Assembly (NCBI GenBank): GCA_963169455.1 | Contig: CAUJDW010000099.1 | Coordinates: 33,556-97,555 of the forward strand | Reading direction: 5' to 3' | DNA: 64,000 bases | DNA from: Bacteroidota bacterium | GTDB lineage: Bacteria; Bacteroidota; Bacteroidia; Chitinophagales; Saprospiraceae | Notes under the pieces: model-generated | What the model saw: the letters and a program-made list of their open reading frames with translations, nothing else | Told to the model about the DNA's origin: nothing | Databases searched by the model: none | Part shown: one piece after another, positions 24,372 to 34,023 of the stretch | Layout of the letters: each line of letters begins with the position of its first letter | Position numbering within the stretch: the first letter of the stretch is position 1 | Program-made: the position numbers and the translations under genes

Positions 24372-27275
24372 ATGAAGCGATTATTAGTTCTTCTTTTCAG
24401 CCTGGCCGCCATTGCCGCTTATGCCAAAACCGGGATTATCCGGGGGTCGGTCATCGAAGACGCCAACGGGCAGCCGGTTATCGGCGCCAACGTTTTTATC
24501 AAAGATTCCTCGACAGGAGCCGTCACAGACCTTGACGGCACTTTTTCTTTTAACGTGGAGGAAGGCGCCTACACCGTTCAGGTCACTTATGTCGGTTTTC
24601 AGACGCTGACCATAGAAGGAGTGGAGGTTAAAACCAACGAGGTCACGCTTTTGAACGAACTGCGGCTTGTCGAAAGCAATCTGGATTTGAAAGAGGTGGT
24701 GGTGACGGCGCGGGCCATCCGGACAACCGAGTCTGCGCTGCTGACCGTCAAAAGGAACGCTCCGGTAATGATGGACGGCATTTCCTCGGCAAAAATGAAG
24801 CTGATCGGCGACGCCACGGCTGTCGAAGCAGCCAAACGGGTGACCGGCGTCTCCATCGAGGCCGGCAAATACGTTTATGTGCGGGGCCTGGGCGACCGCT
24901 ATTCGAAAACCATGCTCAACAACGTCGATATTCCGGGCCTGGACCCCGACCGGAATACGCTTCAGATGGATATTTTCCCAACCAGCCTGGTGGACAATAT
25001 TATCGTCAGCAAAAACTTCACAGCGGATATGCCCGCCGATTTCACGGGCGGGCTGCTGAATGTGGAAACCAAAGACTTTCCGGATGAAAAGATCTTCAGT
25101 GTTTCCGTCAGCACCACCTATAACCCGGCCATGCACTTCAACCCCGATTTTCTGACTTACCGGGGCGGCGATCTGGATTTCCTGGGCTTTGACGACGGCG
25201 CCAGGGCGCTGCCGGCAGGCGCCGATCAATCCAATATTCCCACGCCTATCAGCGGCGCCCCTCAGCAGGAGGTCGTTGATTTTATCAAAAGCTTTAACCC
25301 CGAACTGGCCGCTATTCGCCAAACCAGCGTCCTGGATTTCAGCGCGGGCATTTCCCTGGGCAACCAGATCAGCCTGGGCAGGAAAAGGGCCGAGGAACCC
25401 CTTACCAGCCCGAAGCTGGGATATATCTTTTCCCTGTCCTACAAGTCGGATTACAAATACTACGACGACGTGATCTACGGCGAATACCAGCGCCTGATCG
25501 ACCCCGATTTCTATGAATTGCTTTACGCCACCGTGCAAAATGGCCAGGTCGGAGAGCGCAACGTACTGATCGGCGCCCTCGGCGGGCTGGCTTACAAAAC
25601 GCAGTATCACAAAATCAGGCTGACGGCTATGCGCCTGCAGAACGGGGAAAGCCGCGCCGGCAGGTTCCGCATCGATAACGACGGCGAGCGGGTCGGCCAA
25701 TCTGGATATCTGGCCTCTTCCGACAACCTGGAATATAACCAGCGGTCGCTGACCAATATCCTGCTGAACGGCGAGCACGTCTTTGGCCGCTCCGGCTGGG
25801 AACTTGACTGGCGCCTGTCGCCGACGCTTTCCACTTCCGAAGACCCGGACATCCGCAAAACGGCCTTTACCGAAACTCCTTCCGATACGCTGTTCATCGC
25901 CGGCGCCGGCGGCAACCCCGCCCGGATATGGAGGTCGTTGAACGAGCGCAGCGCCATCGGGAAATTCGACATTGCCAAAAATTATACCTTCAACGGCAAG
26001 ACGGCGAAGCTCCGGTTCGGCGCCAGCCATACCTACAAGCAGCGGGATTACGAGATATTGTTCTTTGACATCCAGTTCTTCGGCTCTCAGGATTGGCCCA
26101 ATCCCGACCCGGCCGTCGTGCTGAACCCGGAGAACCTCTTCCCCAACCGCCCCAACGCCATCTACTACCAGTCCGGCAACAACGACCCCAACCCCAATGC
26201 CTACGAATCCAGCATCAACAATACCGGGGCCTATGTTTCCAATGAGTTCAACCTGCTGCCCAACCTGAAAACCATCCTGGGGGTCAGGGTGGAGAACTAC
26301 GTGCAGCGGCATACCGGCCGCGACCAGCGCTATGCCAGCGGCGACATCGCAAACGGCAGAAACCTGGATAATGAGAAAGTGCTGGAATCCCTGGACTGGT
26401 TCCCCTCCGTCAACGCCATCTACGCATTCAGCGGCGAGCAGAACCTGCGGGCGTCCTACTCCAGGACCATCGCACGGCCCTCCTTCAAGGAGTTGTCCTT
26501 CGCCCAAATCCTGGACCCTGTTTCCAACCGGATATTCAACGGCAGTTTGTTTACCTATTCTGACTGGGACGGCAAACTGACGGAGACCCGCATCGACAAT
26601 TTTGACCTGCGCTGGGAGTGGTTCCTGGAAAACGGGCAGATTTTCTCGCTGAGCGGTTTTTATAAGAATTTCGACAACCCTATCGAGCTGGTGCGCATCC
26701 CGGAGCAGCAGACCAGCACGGAGTTCCAGCCCAGGAACGTGGGCGACGGCATGCTGTTTGGCGTAGAGCTTGAATTCAGGAAAGACCTGGATTTCATGGG
26801 CCCGGCCTGGCGGTATTTCAACGTCAACGGCAACCTCACCCTGGTCGAATCCCGGATTGACATGACGGACCGGGAGTTCAATTCCCGGAGAATTTTCGAA
26901 AAAACCGGAGAAACCATCAAAAACGTGCGCCAGATGGCGGGGCAGGCGCCCTGGGTCATCAATGCCGGCATCGGGTACAGCAGCCCGGAACTCGGGCTGG
27001 ACGCCGGTTTGTTCTATAACGTCAAAGGCCCGGCGCTGGCCATCGTTGGCGTAGGGCTTTTCCCGGACATCTATGACGAGCCCTTCCACAGCCTGAGCTT
27101 CAGCATTAATAAGAAGATCGGCAAAAAACAGAATACGGCCATCGATTTCAAAATATCGAATATCCTCGATGACCGGGTAGAGAGTTACTACCAGTCCTTC
27201 AATGCTGCCGATCAGCTGTTCAACAGCATCAACCCCGGCAGGGCTTTCGGGCTGGGGCTGAGCCACAACTTTTAA
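24372..27275 (+). CDS. TonB-dependent outer membrane receptor
   Basis: 967 residues. Signal peptide (about 1-19), carboxypeptidase-regulatory-like beta-sandwich (IIRGSVIEDANGQPVIGANV... about 22-105), plug domain (about 115-250, with YVYVRGLGDRYSKTMLNN and LDPDRNTLQMDIFP), then a 22-strand barrel ending in GRAFGLGLSHNF. The LGDRYSKTMLNNVDIPGLDPD stretch is typical of the non-SusC TonB receptors that pair with beta-helix lipoproteins. Imports a large ligand across the outer membrane with TonB energy; ligand unknown. Confidence 0.9.
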   Translation: MKRLLVLLFSLAAIAAYAKTGIIRGSVIEDANGQPVIGANVFIKDSSTGAVTDLDGTFSFNVEEGAYTVQVTYVGFQTLTIEGVEVKTNEVTLLNELRLVESNLDLKEVVVTARAIRTTESALLTVKRNAPVMMDGISSAKMKLIGDATAVEAAKRVTGVSIEAGKYVYVRGLGDRYSKTMLNNVDIPGLDPDRNTLQMDIFPTSLVDNIIVSKNFTADMPADFTGGLLNVETKDFPDEKIFSVSVSTTYNPAMHFNPDFLTYRGGDLDFLGFDDGARALPAGADQSNIPTPISGAPQQEVVDFIKSFNPELAAIRQTSVLDFSAGISLGNQISLGRKRAEEPLTSPKLGYIFSLSYKSDYKYYDDVIYGEYQRLIDPDFYELLYATVQNGQVGERNVLIGALGGLAYKTQYHKIRLTAMRLQNGESRAGRFRIDNDGERVGQSGYLASSDNLEYNQRSLTNILLNGEHVFGRSGWELDWRLSPTLSTSEDPDIRKTAFTETPSDTLFIAGAGGNPARIWRSLNERSAIGKFDIAKNYTFNGKTAKLRFGASHTYKQRDYEILFFDIQFFGSQDWPNPDPAVVLNPENLFPNRPNAIYYQSGNNDPNPNAYESSINNTGAYVSNEFNLLPNLKTILGVRVENYVQRHTGRDQRYASGDIANGRNLDNEKVLESLDWFPSVNAIYAFSGEQNLRASYSRTIARPSFKELSFAQILDPVSNRIFNGSLFTYSDWDGKLTETRIDNFDLRWEWFLENGQIFSLSGFYKNFDNPIELVRIPEQQTSTEFQPRNVGDGMLFGVELEFRKDLDFMGPAWRYFNVNGNLTLVESRIDMTDREFNSRRIFEKTGETIKNVRQMAGQAPWVINAGIGYSSPELGLDAGLFYNVKGPALAIVGVGLFPDIYDEPFHSLSFSINKKIGKKQNTAIDFKISNILDDRVESYYQSFNAADQLFNSINPGRAFGLGLSHNF

Positions 27276-27291
27276 ATTTTCCCCTCCTGAT

Positions 27292-27322
27292 CCGGGGGGC
27301 TTTGCCCGGCAAAGCCCCCCGG
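27292..27322 (+). terminator. Strong GC hairpin after the TonB receptor
   Basis: CCGGGGGGCTTTGCC (27292-27306) and its exact complement (27308-27322) around one base, 16 bp after the receptor stop. Confidence 0.75.
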
Positions 27323-27380
27323 CCAATTTCCCCCGATTTTCTTATTTTGCCTGCCAAAACGAAAACCAACCTCCCCGTTC

Positions 27381-28334
27381 ATGGATATTTCCTTTATCAT
27401 CATGTGGCTCGGTTTTGCGTTGGCGGGCTATTCTGTAGTAGGCAACGACAGCATCCAGACGCTCGGCACCTTCCTGAGCTCCAACGAGCGGCGCAGTTGG
27501 GTGTTGTTGTGGTTTTTCGCCGCCCTTATTCTGTCGGGCACCCTGATTTACGGCTGGCATCACTACGATGGGGACGTTTCCTACGACCGCCTGGCCAAAT
27601 ACCCATTGCCCCAGTCCCTGGCCTGGTATTACCTCCTGCCGCCGCTGGTGCTCCTGGCCCTGACCCGCACGGGGATACCGGTGAGCACCTCCTTCATGAT
27701 CCTGACCTTCTTCAACCCGGAGAACCTTCAGAGTATGGTCATGAAGTCCCTGTACGGTTATGCCCTGGCCTTTGCGGTGGCCATTGTGGTTTACCTGGCG
27801 ATCTCCGGGCTGGTGGAGAAATATTTCATCGAATCGGAGCCAGGGCGGAGGGAAATGGGCGTCTGGAGTGTTTTGCAATGGATGTCCACCGGCTTTCTCT
27901 GGTCGCAATGGCTGATCCAGGATTTTGCCAATATTTACGTGTACCTGCCCCGCAACCTGAGCGGAGCGAGCCTGTCTTTTTCCCTGCTTCTGCTGCTCGC
28001 CCTGCTGGCGTACATTTTTTACAGCAAGGGCGGCGCCATTCAGAACATCGTCAAATCCAAGACCAACACCGTCGATATCCGCTCGGCGACCATCATCGAC
28101 TTTATTTACGGGCTCGTGCTTTACTTTTTCAAGGAGTTGAACAACGTTCCGATGAGCACCACCTGGGTCTTTGTCGGTTTGCTGGCCGGGCGGGAGATCG
28201 CCATTCACATTCGGCTGGAGCGGAGGCTCACCGGCAGGATCGGCCGGATGGTGCTGATGGATGCGGGCAAGATTTGCTTCGGGTTGGTGGTGAGCATCGT
28301 ACTGGTGTTTATTATTCAGTTTCTGGGGAAGTGA
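27381..28334 (+). CDS. PiT-like polytopic membrane protein
   Basis: 317 residues with about 8 membrane segments. Two internally related signatures, VVGNDSIQTLGTFLSSN near the start with RTGIPVSTSFMIL at about 95, and NNVPMSTTWVFVGLLAGREI at about 255, recall the GANDVANAFGT and PVSTTH motifs of the PiT inorganic phosphate permeases. The match is partial and the protein is shorter than most PiT members, so transport of phosphate is only a suggestion. Stands between the TonB receptor and a REP-like element. Confidence 0.65.
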   Translation: MDISFIIMWLGFALAGYSVVGNDSIQTLGTFLSSNERRSWVLLWFFAALILSGTLIYGWHHYDGDVSYDRLAKYPLPQSLAWYYLLPPLVLLALTRTGIPVSTSFMILTFFNPENLQSMVMKSLYGYALAFAVAIVVYLAISGLVEKYFIESEPGRREMGVWSVLQWMSTGFLWSQWLIQDFANIYVYLPRNLSGASLSFSLLLLLALLAYIFYSKGGAIQNIVKSKTNTVDIRSATIIDFIYGLVLYFFKELNNVPMSTTWVFVGLLAGREIAIHIRLERRLTGRIGRMVLMDAGKICFGLVVSIVLVFIIQFLGK

Positions 28335-28386
28335 GCAGGCAGTGGGCAAAGGCATCAAAGTTCCATGAAAAACAGGAAAATATTCA

Positions 28387-28478
28387 GGTTGGAACGCGGG
28401 CCTGCGGCCCGCGAAATAATAATCAGGGAGCCTTTGGAAGGGCTTTGCCTGCCGCGAGCCGCAGGCCCGCGTTCCGGA
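28387..28478. repeat. REP-like palindromic element, complete copy
   Basis: Arms GGAACGCGGGCCTGCGGC (28391-28408) and GCCGCAGGCCCGCGTTCC (28458-28475) are perfect complements around a conserved middle. Related sequences at 30877-30960 and 19494-19564 share the arm and the AAGCCC..TTC-AA-GCTC middle. Confidence 0.8.
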
Positions 28479-28521
28479 TTGCCGCAAAGGATTCCTGAAT
28501 AGTTACAAAAATCGACAGGAA

Positions 28522-29583
28522 ATGAGGCAAGAGGTTTTGTTATACGGTGCGACGGGTTATACCGGGCAACTCATTGCCCGGCGGGCGGCCGGGCTGGGCA
28601 TCCCGCTGGTGCTGGCCGGGCGGAATGCCGAAAAAACGCGCCGGCTGGCAGAAGAACTGGGCATGAGCTACCGGGCATTCGGGCTGGCGGATGCCGATGA
28701 GATCTGCGAGCATATCCGCGGTTTCGGGCTGGTGCTGCACGCCGCCGGCCCTTTTGTCCACACGGCCCGCCCGATGATGGAAGCCTGCCTTCGGGCCGGG
28801 CTGCACTACCTGGACATCACGGGCGAGATAGCCGTTTTTGAAATGGCCGCCGCCCTTGGCCCGCGCGCCGCCGAAGCGGGCGTCATGCTGATGCCCGGCG
28901 TCGGCTTCGACGTCGTTCCCACCGATTGCACGGCGCTTTATCTGAAGCGGCAACTGCCCGATGCGGACCAGCTCACCCTGGCCATCGCTTCGGTGGGCAG
29001 CCGTATGTCGCATGGCACCATCTTCAGCATGCTGGAGAACCTGGGCGCTCCCGGGGCCATTCGGCGAAACGGGGAGATCACCGCCGTTCCCATCGGGCAC
29101 AAAACGCGGACGATCGCCTTCGGCGAGGGCCTGGAGCGCTTCGCCATGGCCATCCCCTGGGGCGATGTTTCGACGGCTTATTACAGCACGGGCATTCCCA
29201 ATATCGAGGTGTTCTCCGCCCTTCATCCCAAAACCTACAAATGGATCAGGTGGCAGCGGCATTTCGCCTGGCTGCTCCGAAGCGCGCAGGTGCGCCATTA
29301 TCTCCGCAAACGGGCCGCAAAGCTGCCGCCCGGCCCTTCGGCCCGGCAACTGGAGGCCGGGCGGGCCTACGTCTGGGGCAGCGTGCGCAATGCAGCCGGC
29401 GAGTCGCGCACGGCTCGCCTCGCTCTTCCCGAAGGCTACGCCCTCACCGCCCTCATCAGCCTGATTATAGCGCAAAAAGTGTTGGCGGGGCAGGCTCCGG
29501 CAGGTTTCCGCACGCCGGCCATGGCATACGGGCCCGAACTCATTCTGGAAGTGGATGGGGTGAAATGGGAGGATGTAAGGTAA
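28522..29583 (+). CDS. Saccharopine dehydrogenase-like NAD(P)-binding protein
   Basis: 353 residues. Rossmann motif at the start (LLYGATGYTGQLIAR, then LAGRNAEKTRRLAEEL), followed by VLHAAGPFVHTARPMMEACL and LHYLDITGEIAVFE, the hallmark of the trans-acting enoyl reductase/saccharopine dehydrogenase-like family. Cytoplasmic oxidoreductase; the family acts on lipids or is uncharacterised, and nothing in the neighbourhood identifies the substrate. Converges with moeB over 13 bp. Confidence 0.85.
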   Translation: MRQEVLLYGATGYTGQLIARRAAGLGIPLVLAGRNAEKTRRLAEELGMSYRAFGLADADEICEHIRGFGLVLHAAGPFVHTARPMMEACLRAGLHYLDITGEIAVFEMAAALGPRAAEAGVMLMPGVGFDVVPTDCTALYLKRQLPDADQLTLAIASVGSRMSHGTIFSMLENLGAPGAIRRNGEITAVPIGHKTRTIAFGEGLERFAMAIPWGDVSTAYYSTGIPNIEVFSALHPKTYKWIRWQRHFAWLLRSAQVRHYLRKRAAKLPPGPSARQLEAGRAYVWGSVRNAAGESRTARLALPEGYALTALISLIIAQKVLAGQAPAGFRTPAMAYGPELILEVDGVKWEDVR

Positions 29584-29596
29584 AGGGCCCACTTCC

Positions 29597-30730
29597 CTAA
29601 TATTGTTTCATCGACGGGTCTATCTCCCGGGCCCAGGCGAGGATGCCGCCACGGAGGTTGCACAGGTTATCCAGCCCTTCCTGTTGGCGGAGCTGGCGGA
29701 TGGCTTCGGCGCTCCGTTTGCCGGAGCGGCAATAGAAGACCACCATTTTGTCGCGGGCGATGCGCGCGGCCGAAGCCGGGATTTCGCCGGGGGGTATGAG
29801 TTCGCCGCCCAGGTTGGCGATGCCGTATTCATAGGGTTCCCGCACGTCGATGAGCTGGATGTCCGCATTTTGGGCCAGCAGGCCCTGCAGTTCCTGAACG
29901 CTGATCTCCCGGACGGGCGCGGGTGGGGTGGGGGCGCAGAACTGTTCGTAGTCGATGAGTTCCCTGATCTCCAGGCCCGGGGTTTTGGGGATTTTGAGGA
30001 TACGGGTAGCCAGGTTGGCGGCGTCCATCACCAGCAGCTTGCCGGCCAGGGGCTCGCCGATGCCGGCCAGCAGCTTAATGGCTTCGTTGGCCTGAATGCT
30101 GCCGATGATGCCCGGCAATACGCCGAGCACGCCCCCTTCGGCGCAGTTGGGAACCAGCTCGGGTGGGGGAGGGGTGGGGAAGATGTCGCGGTAGTTGGGG
30201 CTCCGCTGCCCGTCTTCGAGCAGGTGGTTGAACACGGCCGCCTGCCCTTCGAAACGGAAGATGGAGCCGTAAACCAGGGGTTTGCCGGCCAGGACGCAGG
30301 CATCGTTGGACAGGTACCGGGTGGGGAAGTTGTCGGTGCCGTCCACGACGACATCAAAGGGGGCGATGAGTTCCAGCGCATTCTCCCGGCTGAATGGCAC
30401 GGTGAAAACTTCTACGCTGATATGGGGGTTGAGCGCCAGCAGCCTTTCGCGTGCAGCTTCGGCCTTGAAGCGCCCGACGTCCTGCACCGTGTACAGCACC
30501 TGCCGTTGCAGGTTGGTTTCTTCCACCCGGTCAAAATCGACAATGCCGATCCGGCCTACGCCCGCTGCGGCGAGGTACAGCAGCACCGGCGCGCCCAGCC
30601 CGCCCGCCCCGATGACGAGCACCCTGCCCGCCTTGAGCTTCTGCTGGCCTTCCATGCCGAAGCCCGGCAACGCCAGGTGCCTGGCGTACCGCCTGAGCTC
30701 CTCCTGATCCAGTTTTTCGCGATTTGTCAT
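29597..30730 (-). CDS. moeB: MoeB/ThiF-type adenylyltransferase with C-terminal rhodanese domain
   Basis: 377 residues. N-terminal E1-like domain with nucleotide-binding GAGGLGAPVLLYLAAAGVG (about 42-60) and DFDRVEETNLQRQVL; C-terminal rhodanese domain with YCRSGKRS (active Cys about 341). It adenylates the C-terminal Gly-Gly of a ubiquitin-like sulfur carrier (MoaD or ThiS), and the rhodanese domain supplies sulfur. The two zinc CxxC pairs of E. coli MoeB are absent (SPNYRDIF replaces the first), a variant to note. PNCAEGGVLG carries the conserved Cys. Confidence 0.88.
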   Translation of the reverse strand: MTNREKLDQEELRRYARHLALPGFGMEGQQKLKAGRVLVIGAGGLGAPVLLYLAAAGVGRIGIVDFDRVEETNLQRQVLYTVQDVGRFKAEAARERLLALNPHISVEVFTVPFSRENALELIAPFDVVVDGTDNFPTRYLSNDACVLAGKPLVYGSIFRFEGQAAVFNHLLEDGQRSPNYRDIFPTPPPPELVPNCAEGGVLGVLPGIIGSIQANEAIKLLAGIGEPLAGKLLVMDAANLATRILKIPKTPGLEIRELIDYEQFCAPTPPAPVREISVQELQGLLAQNADIQLIDVREPYEYGIANLGGELIPPGEIPASAARIARDKMVVFYCRSGKRSAEAIRQLRQQEGLDNLCNLRGGILAWAREIDPSMKQY

Positions 30731-30876
30731 AGGCCTAACAACGAAAAAATCGGTTTTGGCTTTTTTTTTTCAAAATAAATTGTGATTTTTGCGATATATA
30801 ATCGGTTTTTGGGATTGCCTCTTCCTGCGCTCTTGCAGGAGGAGGTTTTTTTTAGGTAATTATCAGGTATCTCCCC

Positions 30877-30960
30877 GGGGCTGTGGCCCTCGACATAGGC
30901 GAAGCCCCTTCAAATGCTCTTCGATTACCATTTCGCGGGCCACAGGCCCGCGTTCCAACC
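30877..30960. repeat. REP-like palindromic element, divergent copy
   Basis: Its right half (TTTCGCGGGCCACAGGCCCG then CGTTCCAACC) matches the element at 28387-28478 almost exactly; the left half is diverged. The rest of the 242-bp gap 30731-30972 is AT-rich with nothing else I can name. Confidence 0.65.
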
Positions 30961-30972
30961 TTTTTTAGTTTG

Positions 30973-32031
30973 TCAATCCAGCGGAATGCTTTGCCTGAAG
31001 TCTTTCTGCAGCAGCAGCTGGATATTGGTGAGAACGATGGCGCCCATGGTTTTGCACTTTTCAAAGCTGTTGTTATTGTGGTGATAAGCCAGTTCCTCCT
31101 TCAGTTGTTCGATCTTTTCCGGAGTGGACAGTTCGTCCCTGACCATTACTTCCATCAGCCCTGAGAAGTGTTCGGCCGAGGTTTTGACCCGGGCCGCGAT
31201 GAGGCTCCGTTCCTCCAGTTGATATTGTTTAACAGTTTCCTGCCGCATGTGTTTCATGCCCAGGAAAATAATGGGGTTGTTTTCCTTAAAATACTGAGGC
31301 AGGTAAAAGCTTTTTCGGCCTTCGTACGACTGCTGGTCGAAGTCGATGGCGCGCAGGCGGAACTGGGAGCCTTCTATATCGGGGGTGATGTCGACCACGT
31401 AATTGTAGGACCGCATATCTCCGAGCAGGCGCACGAAGCAGCGTTCATTGAATTTGACGAACTCTTTGGCGAGCCGGATCTGGTTGAAGGTGCTGTCATC
31501 CAGGTTGTGCTTCATAAATTCGTCGCCGGGGATGCCCGCCACATGTTCTTCCACCATGGTGTCGCCATCTACCAGGAACATCACCCGGTTGGGAGAAAGC
31601 AGGTCTTCCAGTTCCAGGCCGTAAATGCGGGAGGCGTCGGCTTTTTTGACGTAGAAGTGGTCGTAGTTGTCGTTCAGCCGGTTGATGATGCGGATGCGGA
31701 AGGGCTTGGTGTTGCCGAAGGTGCAGAAGTCGATCCGGGCGACGTGGAGGTGTTGCAATACCTCCACATCGCCATCGGTTTTCAGAAGGGCGTAAATGAT
31801 CTTCATTGCTTCGTTGACCTCCTCCCAGTCGGATTCCGAAAAAAAGACGGTTTCCCACAGGGTGTCATTGCCGGCGTGGTTGAGCAATGGGATGGAGGAA
31901 TGGTAGCGCAGCAGGTCGCGGTACTGAATAGGCAGTTTCGGGGCCCGGTTGAGCTGGGCCAGGTATTTGCGAAGCGGGCCCCGGACGGGGATCAGTTCTT
32001 TTTTTTTCGAAGGTACGTTTCCTTTCATCAT
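30973..32031 (-). CDS. Kinase-like-fold protein of unknown function in the acs operon
   Basis: 352 residues, no signal peptide. I do not recognise a named family. Around residues 205-240 the sequence RLLGDMRSYNYVVD followed by LRAIDFDQQSYEG resembles the catalytic loop (D-x-x-x-x-N) and metal-binding D-F-D of protein-kinase-like or aminoglycoside-phosphotransferase-like enzymes; an upstream Lys could not be assigned. The gene starts 13 bp after the prpE-like stop on the same strand and is the last of the acetate-type operon, so it may act on short-chain acyl metabolism or regulation. Confidence 0.55.
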   Translation of the reverse strand: MMKGNVPSKKKELIPVRGPLRKYLAQLNRAPKLPIQYRDLLRYHSSIPLLNHAGNDTLWETVFFSESDWEEVNEAMKIIYALLKTDGDVEVLQHLHVARIDFCTFGNTKPFRIRIINRLNDNYDHFYVKKADASRIYGLELEDLLSPNRVMFLVDGDTMVEEHVAGIPGDEFMKHNLDDSTFNQIRLAKEFVKFNERCFVRLLGDMRSYNYVVDITPDIEGSQFRLRAIDFDQQSYEGRKSFYLPQYFKENNPIIFLGMKHMRQETVKQYQLEERSLIAARVKTSAEHFSGLMEVMVRDELSTPEKIEQLKEELAYHHNNNSFEKCKTMGAIVLTNIQLLLQKDFRQSIPLD

Positions 32032-32044
32032 GGCTTTTCCCCGC

Positions 32045-33946
32045 TCAAACTGCTTTGGGCTCTCCGATGCCTTTGGCTTTCATCAGCATCTCCAGTTCGC
32101 CGAGCACGCTGCCGTCCTCGATCGTGGAGGGGGTGCTGTAGGGCTCCTGGTCGGCGATAAAGCGCATAATGCGCCGCAGGATTTTGCCCGAGCGGGTTTT
32201 GGGCAGCCGCTGGGTGATGGCCACCCGTTTGAAGGCGGCGACGGGCCCGACTTTTTCCCGCACCATCTGCACCAGTTCTTTTTCGAGTTCGGCCTCGCTT
32301 TTATTCACCCCGCCTTTCAGCACGACGAAGCCTACCGGTATCTGCCCTTTCATGCGGTCGTTTATGCCGATGACGGCGCACTCGGCCACGGCGGGGTGCG
32401 AAGCCACCACTTCCTCCATGGCGGAAGTGGACAGGCGGTGCCCGGCCACGTTGATGATGTCGTCGATCCGGCCGGTGATGAATACGTAGCCCTCTTCGTC
32501 TATGTAGCCGCCGTCGCCGGTGAAATAATAACCCGGGTAGGCGCTCAGGTAGGAGGAAATAAAGCGGTTGGTGTCGTTCCACAGGCCGGGCAGGCAACCC
32601 GGAGGCAGGGGTGTTTCGATCAGCACGATGCCTTCCTGCCCTGCAGGCATGGGCTTGCCGTCGGGCCCGCTGATCTGCAGCCCGTAACCGCAAACCGGCT
32701 TGCCGGCGGAACCCGGCCTGATGGGCAGCAGTTCCACGCCCACCATGTTGGCCAGCATGGGCCAGCCCGATTCCGTCTGCCACCAGTGGTCGATGACGGG
32801 GATGCCGAGCAGTTGTTCCGACCACTCCAGGGTGGCCACGTCGCAGCGCTCGCCGGCCAGGAAGAGGTATTTCAGGCTGCTGGTGTCGTATTGTTGTTTG
32901 AGTTTCCCGTTGGGGTCCTCCTTTTTTATGGCCCGGATGGCCGTGGGGGCAGTGAAAAGCACCCTGACCTTGTATTCTTCGATCAGCCGCCAGAACGCGC
33001 CGGCGTCGGGGGTGCGCACCGGTTTGCCCTCATAGAGAATAGTGGAACAGCCGTGGATCAGCGGCCCGTAGAGGATGTAGGAGTGGCCGACCACCCAGCC
33101 GACGTCGGAAGCGGCCCAGTACACTTCGCCCGGCTCGGCGCCGTAGATGTATTTCATGCTGAATTTCAGGGCCACGGCATGCCCGCCATTGTCGCGCACC
33201 ACGCCCTTGGGGCGACCGGTGGTGCCGGAAGTGTAGAGGATATACAGCGGGTCGGTGGCTTCCACTTCGACGTATTCTGCCGGCTCGGCCCCGGCGAGCA
33301 GGGCCTTCCAGTCAAAATCGCGGCCTGCTTTCAGCGGCGCGGTGATGAAGTCGCGCTGATATACGATGCAGGCCTCCGGCTGGTGCTTTGCTTCTTCCAG
33401 CGAGGCGTTGACGATCTTCATATAGTCGATGGCCCGGTCGATTTCCATGCCGCCGCTGGCTGTGAGCAGCAGCTCCGGTTTGGCGTCATCTATGCGGATG
33501 GCCAGCTCCCGGGGCGCGAAGCCCCCGAAAACCACGGAATGGATGGCGCCCAGCCTGGCGCAGGCCAGGACGGCGATAACCGTCTCCGGGATCATGGGCA
33601 TGTAAATGATGACGGTGTCGCCCTTACTGACGCCCTTTCCCTTCAGTACGCCGGCGAAAAGGCGGACTTCCTCCAGCAGTTCCGAAAAGGTGTACTGCTT
33701 TTTCGTGTTCGTTACCGGCGAATCATAATACAAGGCTACCTGCTCTCCCCGGCCGTTCTCCACGTGGTAGTCGAGGGCCAGATAGCAGGTGTTTAGCTTT
33801 CCGTTTTTGTACCAGCGGTGCAGGCCCTTTTCGTCTTTGAAGTGAATTTCATCCGGTTTTTTGAACCAGGCGATAGCCTCCGCCTGCTCCCTCCAGAAGG
33901 CGTCCGGTTCGGACATGCTGCGGCGGTAGAAATCTTGGTAGGTCAT
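32045..33946 (-). CDS. prpE: Propionyl-CoA synthetase (acetate-CoA ligase family)
   Basis: 633 residues from the ATG at 33946 (MTYQDFYRRSM); a TTG six codons upstream is possible. ACAS N-terminal segment, AMP-binding core with LYTSGTTGRPKGVVRD (P-loop), HWWQTESGWP, YFTGDGGYIDEEGYVFITGR, and acetylatable Lys in PKTRSGKILRR. VRDNGGHAVALK and the ESGW variant match PrpE rather than Acs. Activates propionate (and probably acetate) to the acyl-CoA via an acyl-AMP. Lies between acs and the kinase-like gene. Confidence 0.87.
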   Translation of the reverse strand: MTYQDFYRRSMSEPDAFWREQAEAIAWFKKPDEIHFKDEKGLHRWYKNGKLNTCYLALDYHVENGRGEQVALYYDSPVTNTKKQYTFSELLEEVRLFAGVLKGKGVSKGDTVIIYMPMIPETVIAVLACARLGAIHSVVFGGFAPRELAIRIDDAKPELLLTASGGMEIDRAIDYMKIVNASLEEAKHQPEACIVYQRDFITAPLKAGRDFDWKALLAGAEPAEYVEVEATDPLYILYTSGTTGRPKGVVRDNGGHAVALKFSMKYIYGAEPGEVYWAASDVGWVVGHSYILYGPLIHGCSTILYEGKPVRTPDAGAFWRLIEEYKVRVLFTAPTAIRAIKKEDPNGKLKQQYDTSSLKYLFLAGERCDVATLEWSEQLLGIPVIDHWWQTESGWPMLANMVGVELLPIRPGSAGKPVCGYGLQISGPDGKPMPAGQEGIVLIETPLPPGCLPGLWNDTNRFISSYLSAYPGYYFTGDGGYIDEEGYVFITGRIDDIINVAGHRLSTSAMEEVVASHPAVAECAVIGINDRMKGQIPVGFVVLKGGVNKSEAELEKELVQMVREKVGPVAAFKRVAITQRLPKTRSGKILRRIMRFIADQEPYSTPSTIEDGSVLGELEMLMKAKGIGEPKAV

Positions 33947-34023
33947 ATTATGATTGTTTTCCAAAGGAACAATGGCGGCGCCGCCAGCCCGGCTTAAGCG
34001 CCGGGCTGATGGCGCCGGTTACA

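Noticed and set aside
24384..27326. 980-residue open frame antisense to the TonB receptor
   Set aside because: It is an exact shadow of the receptor gene with no recognisable domain; GC-rich codons suppress stops in this phase.
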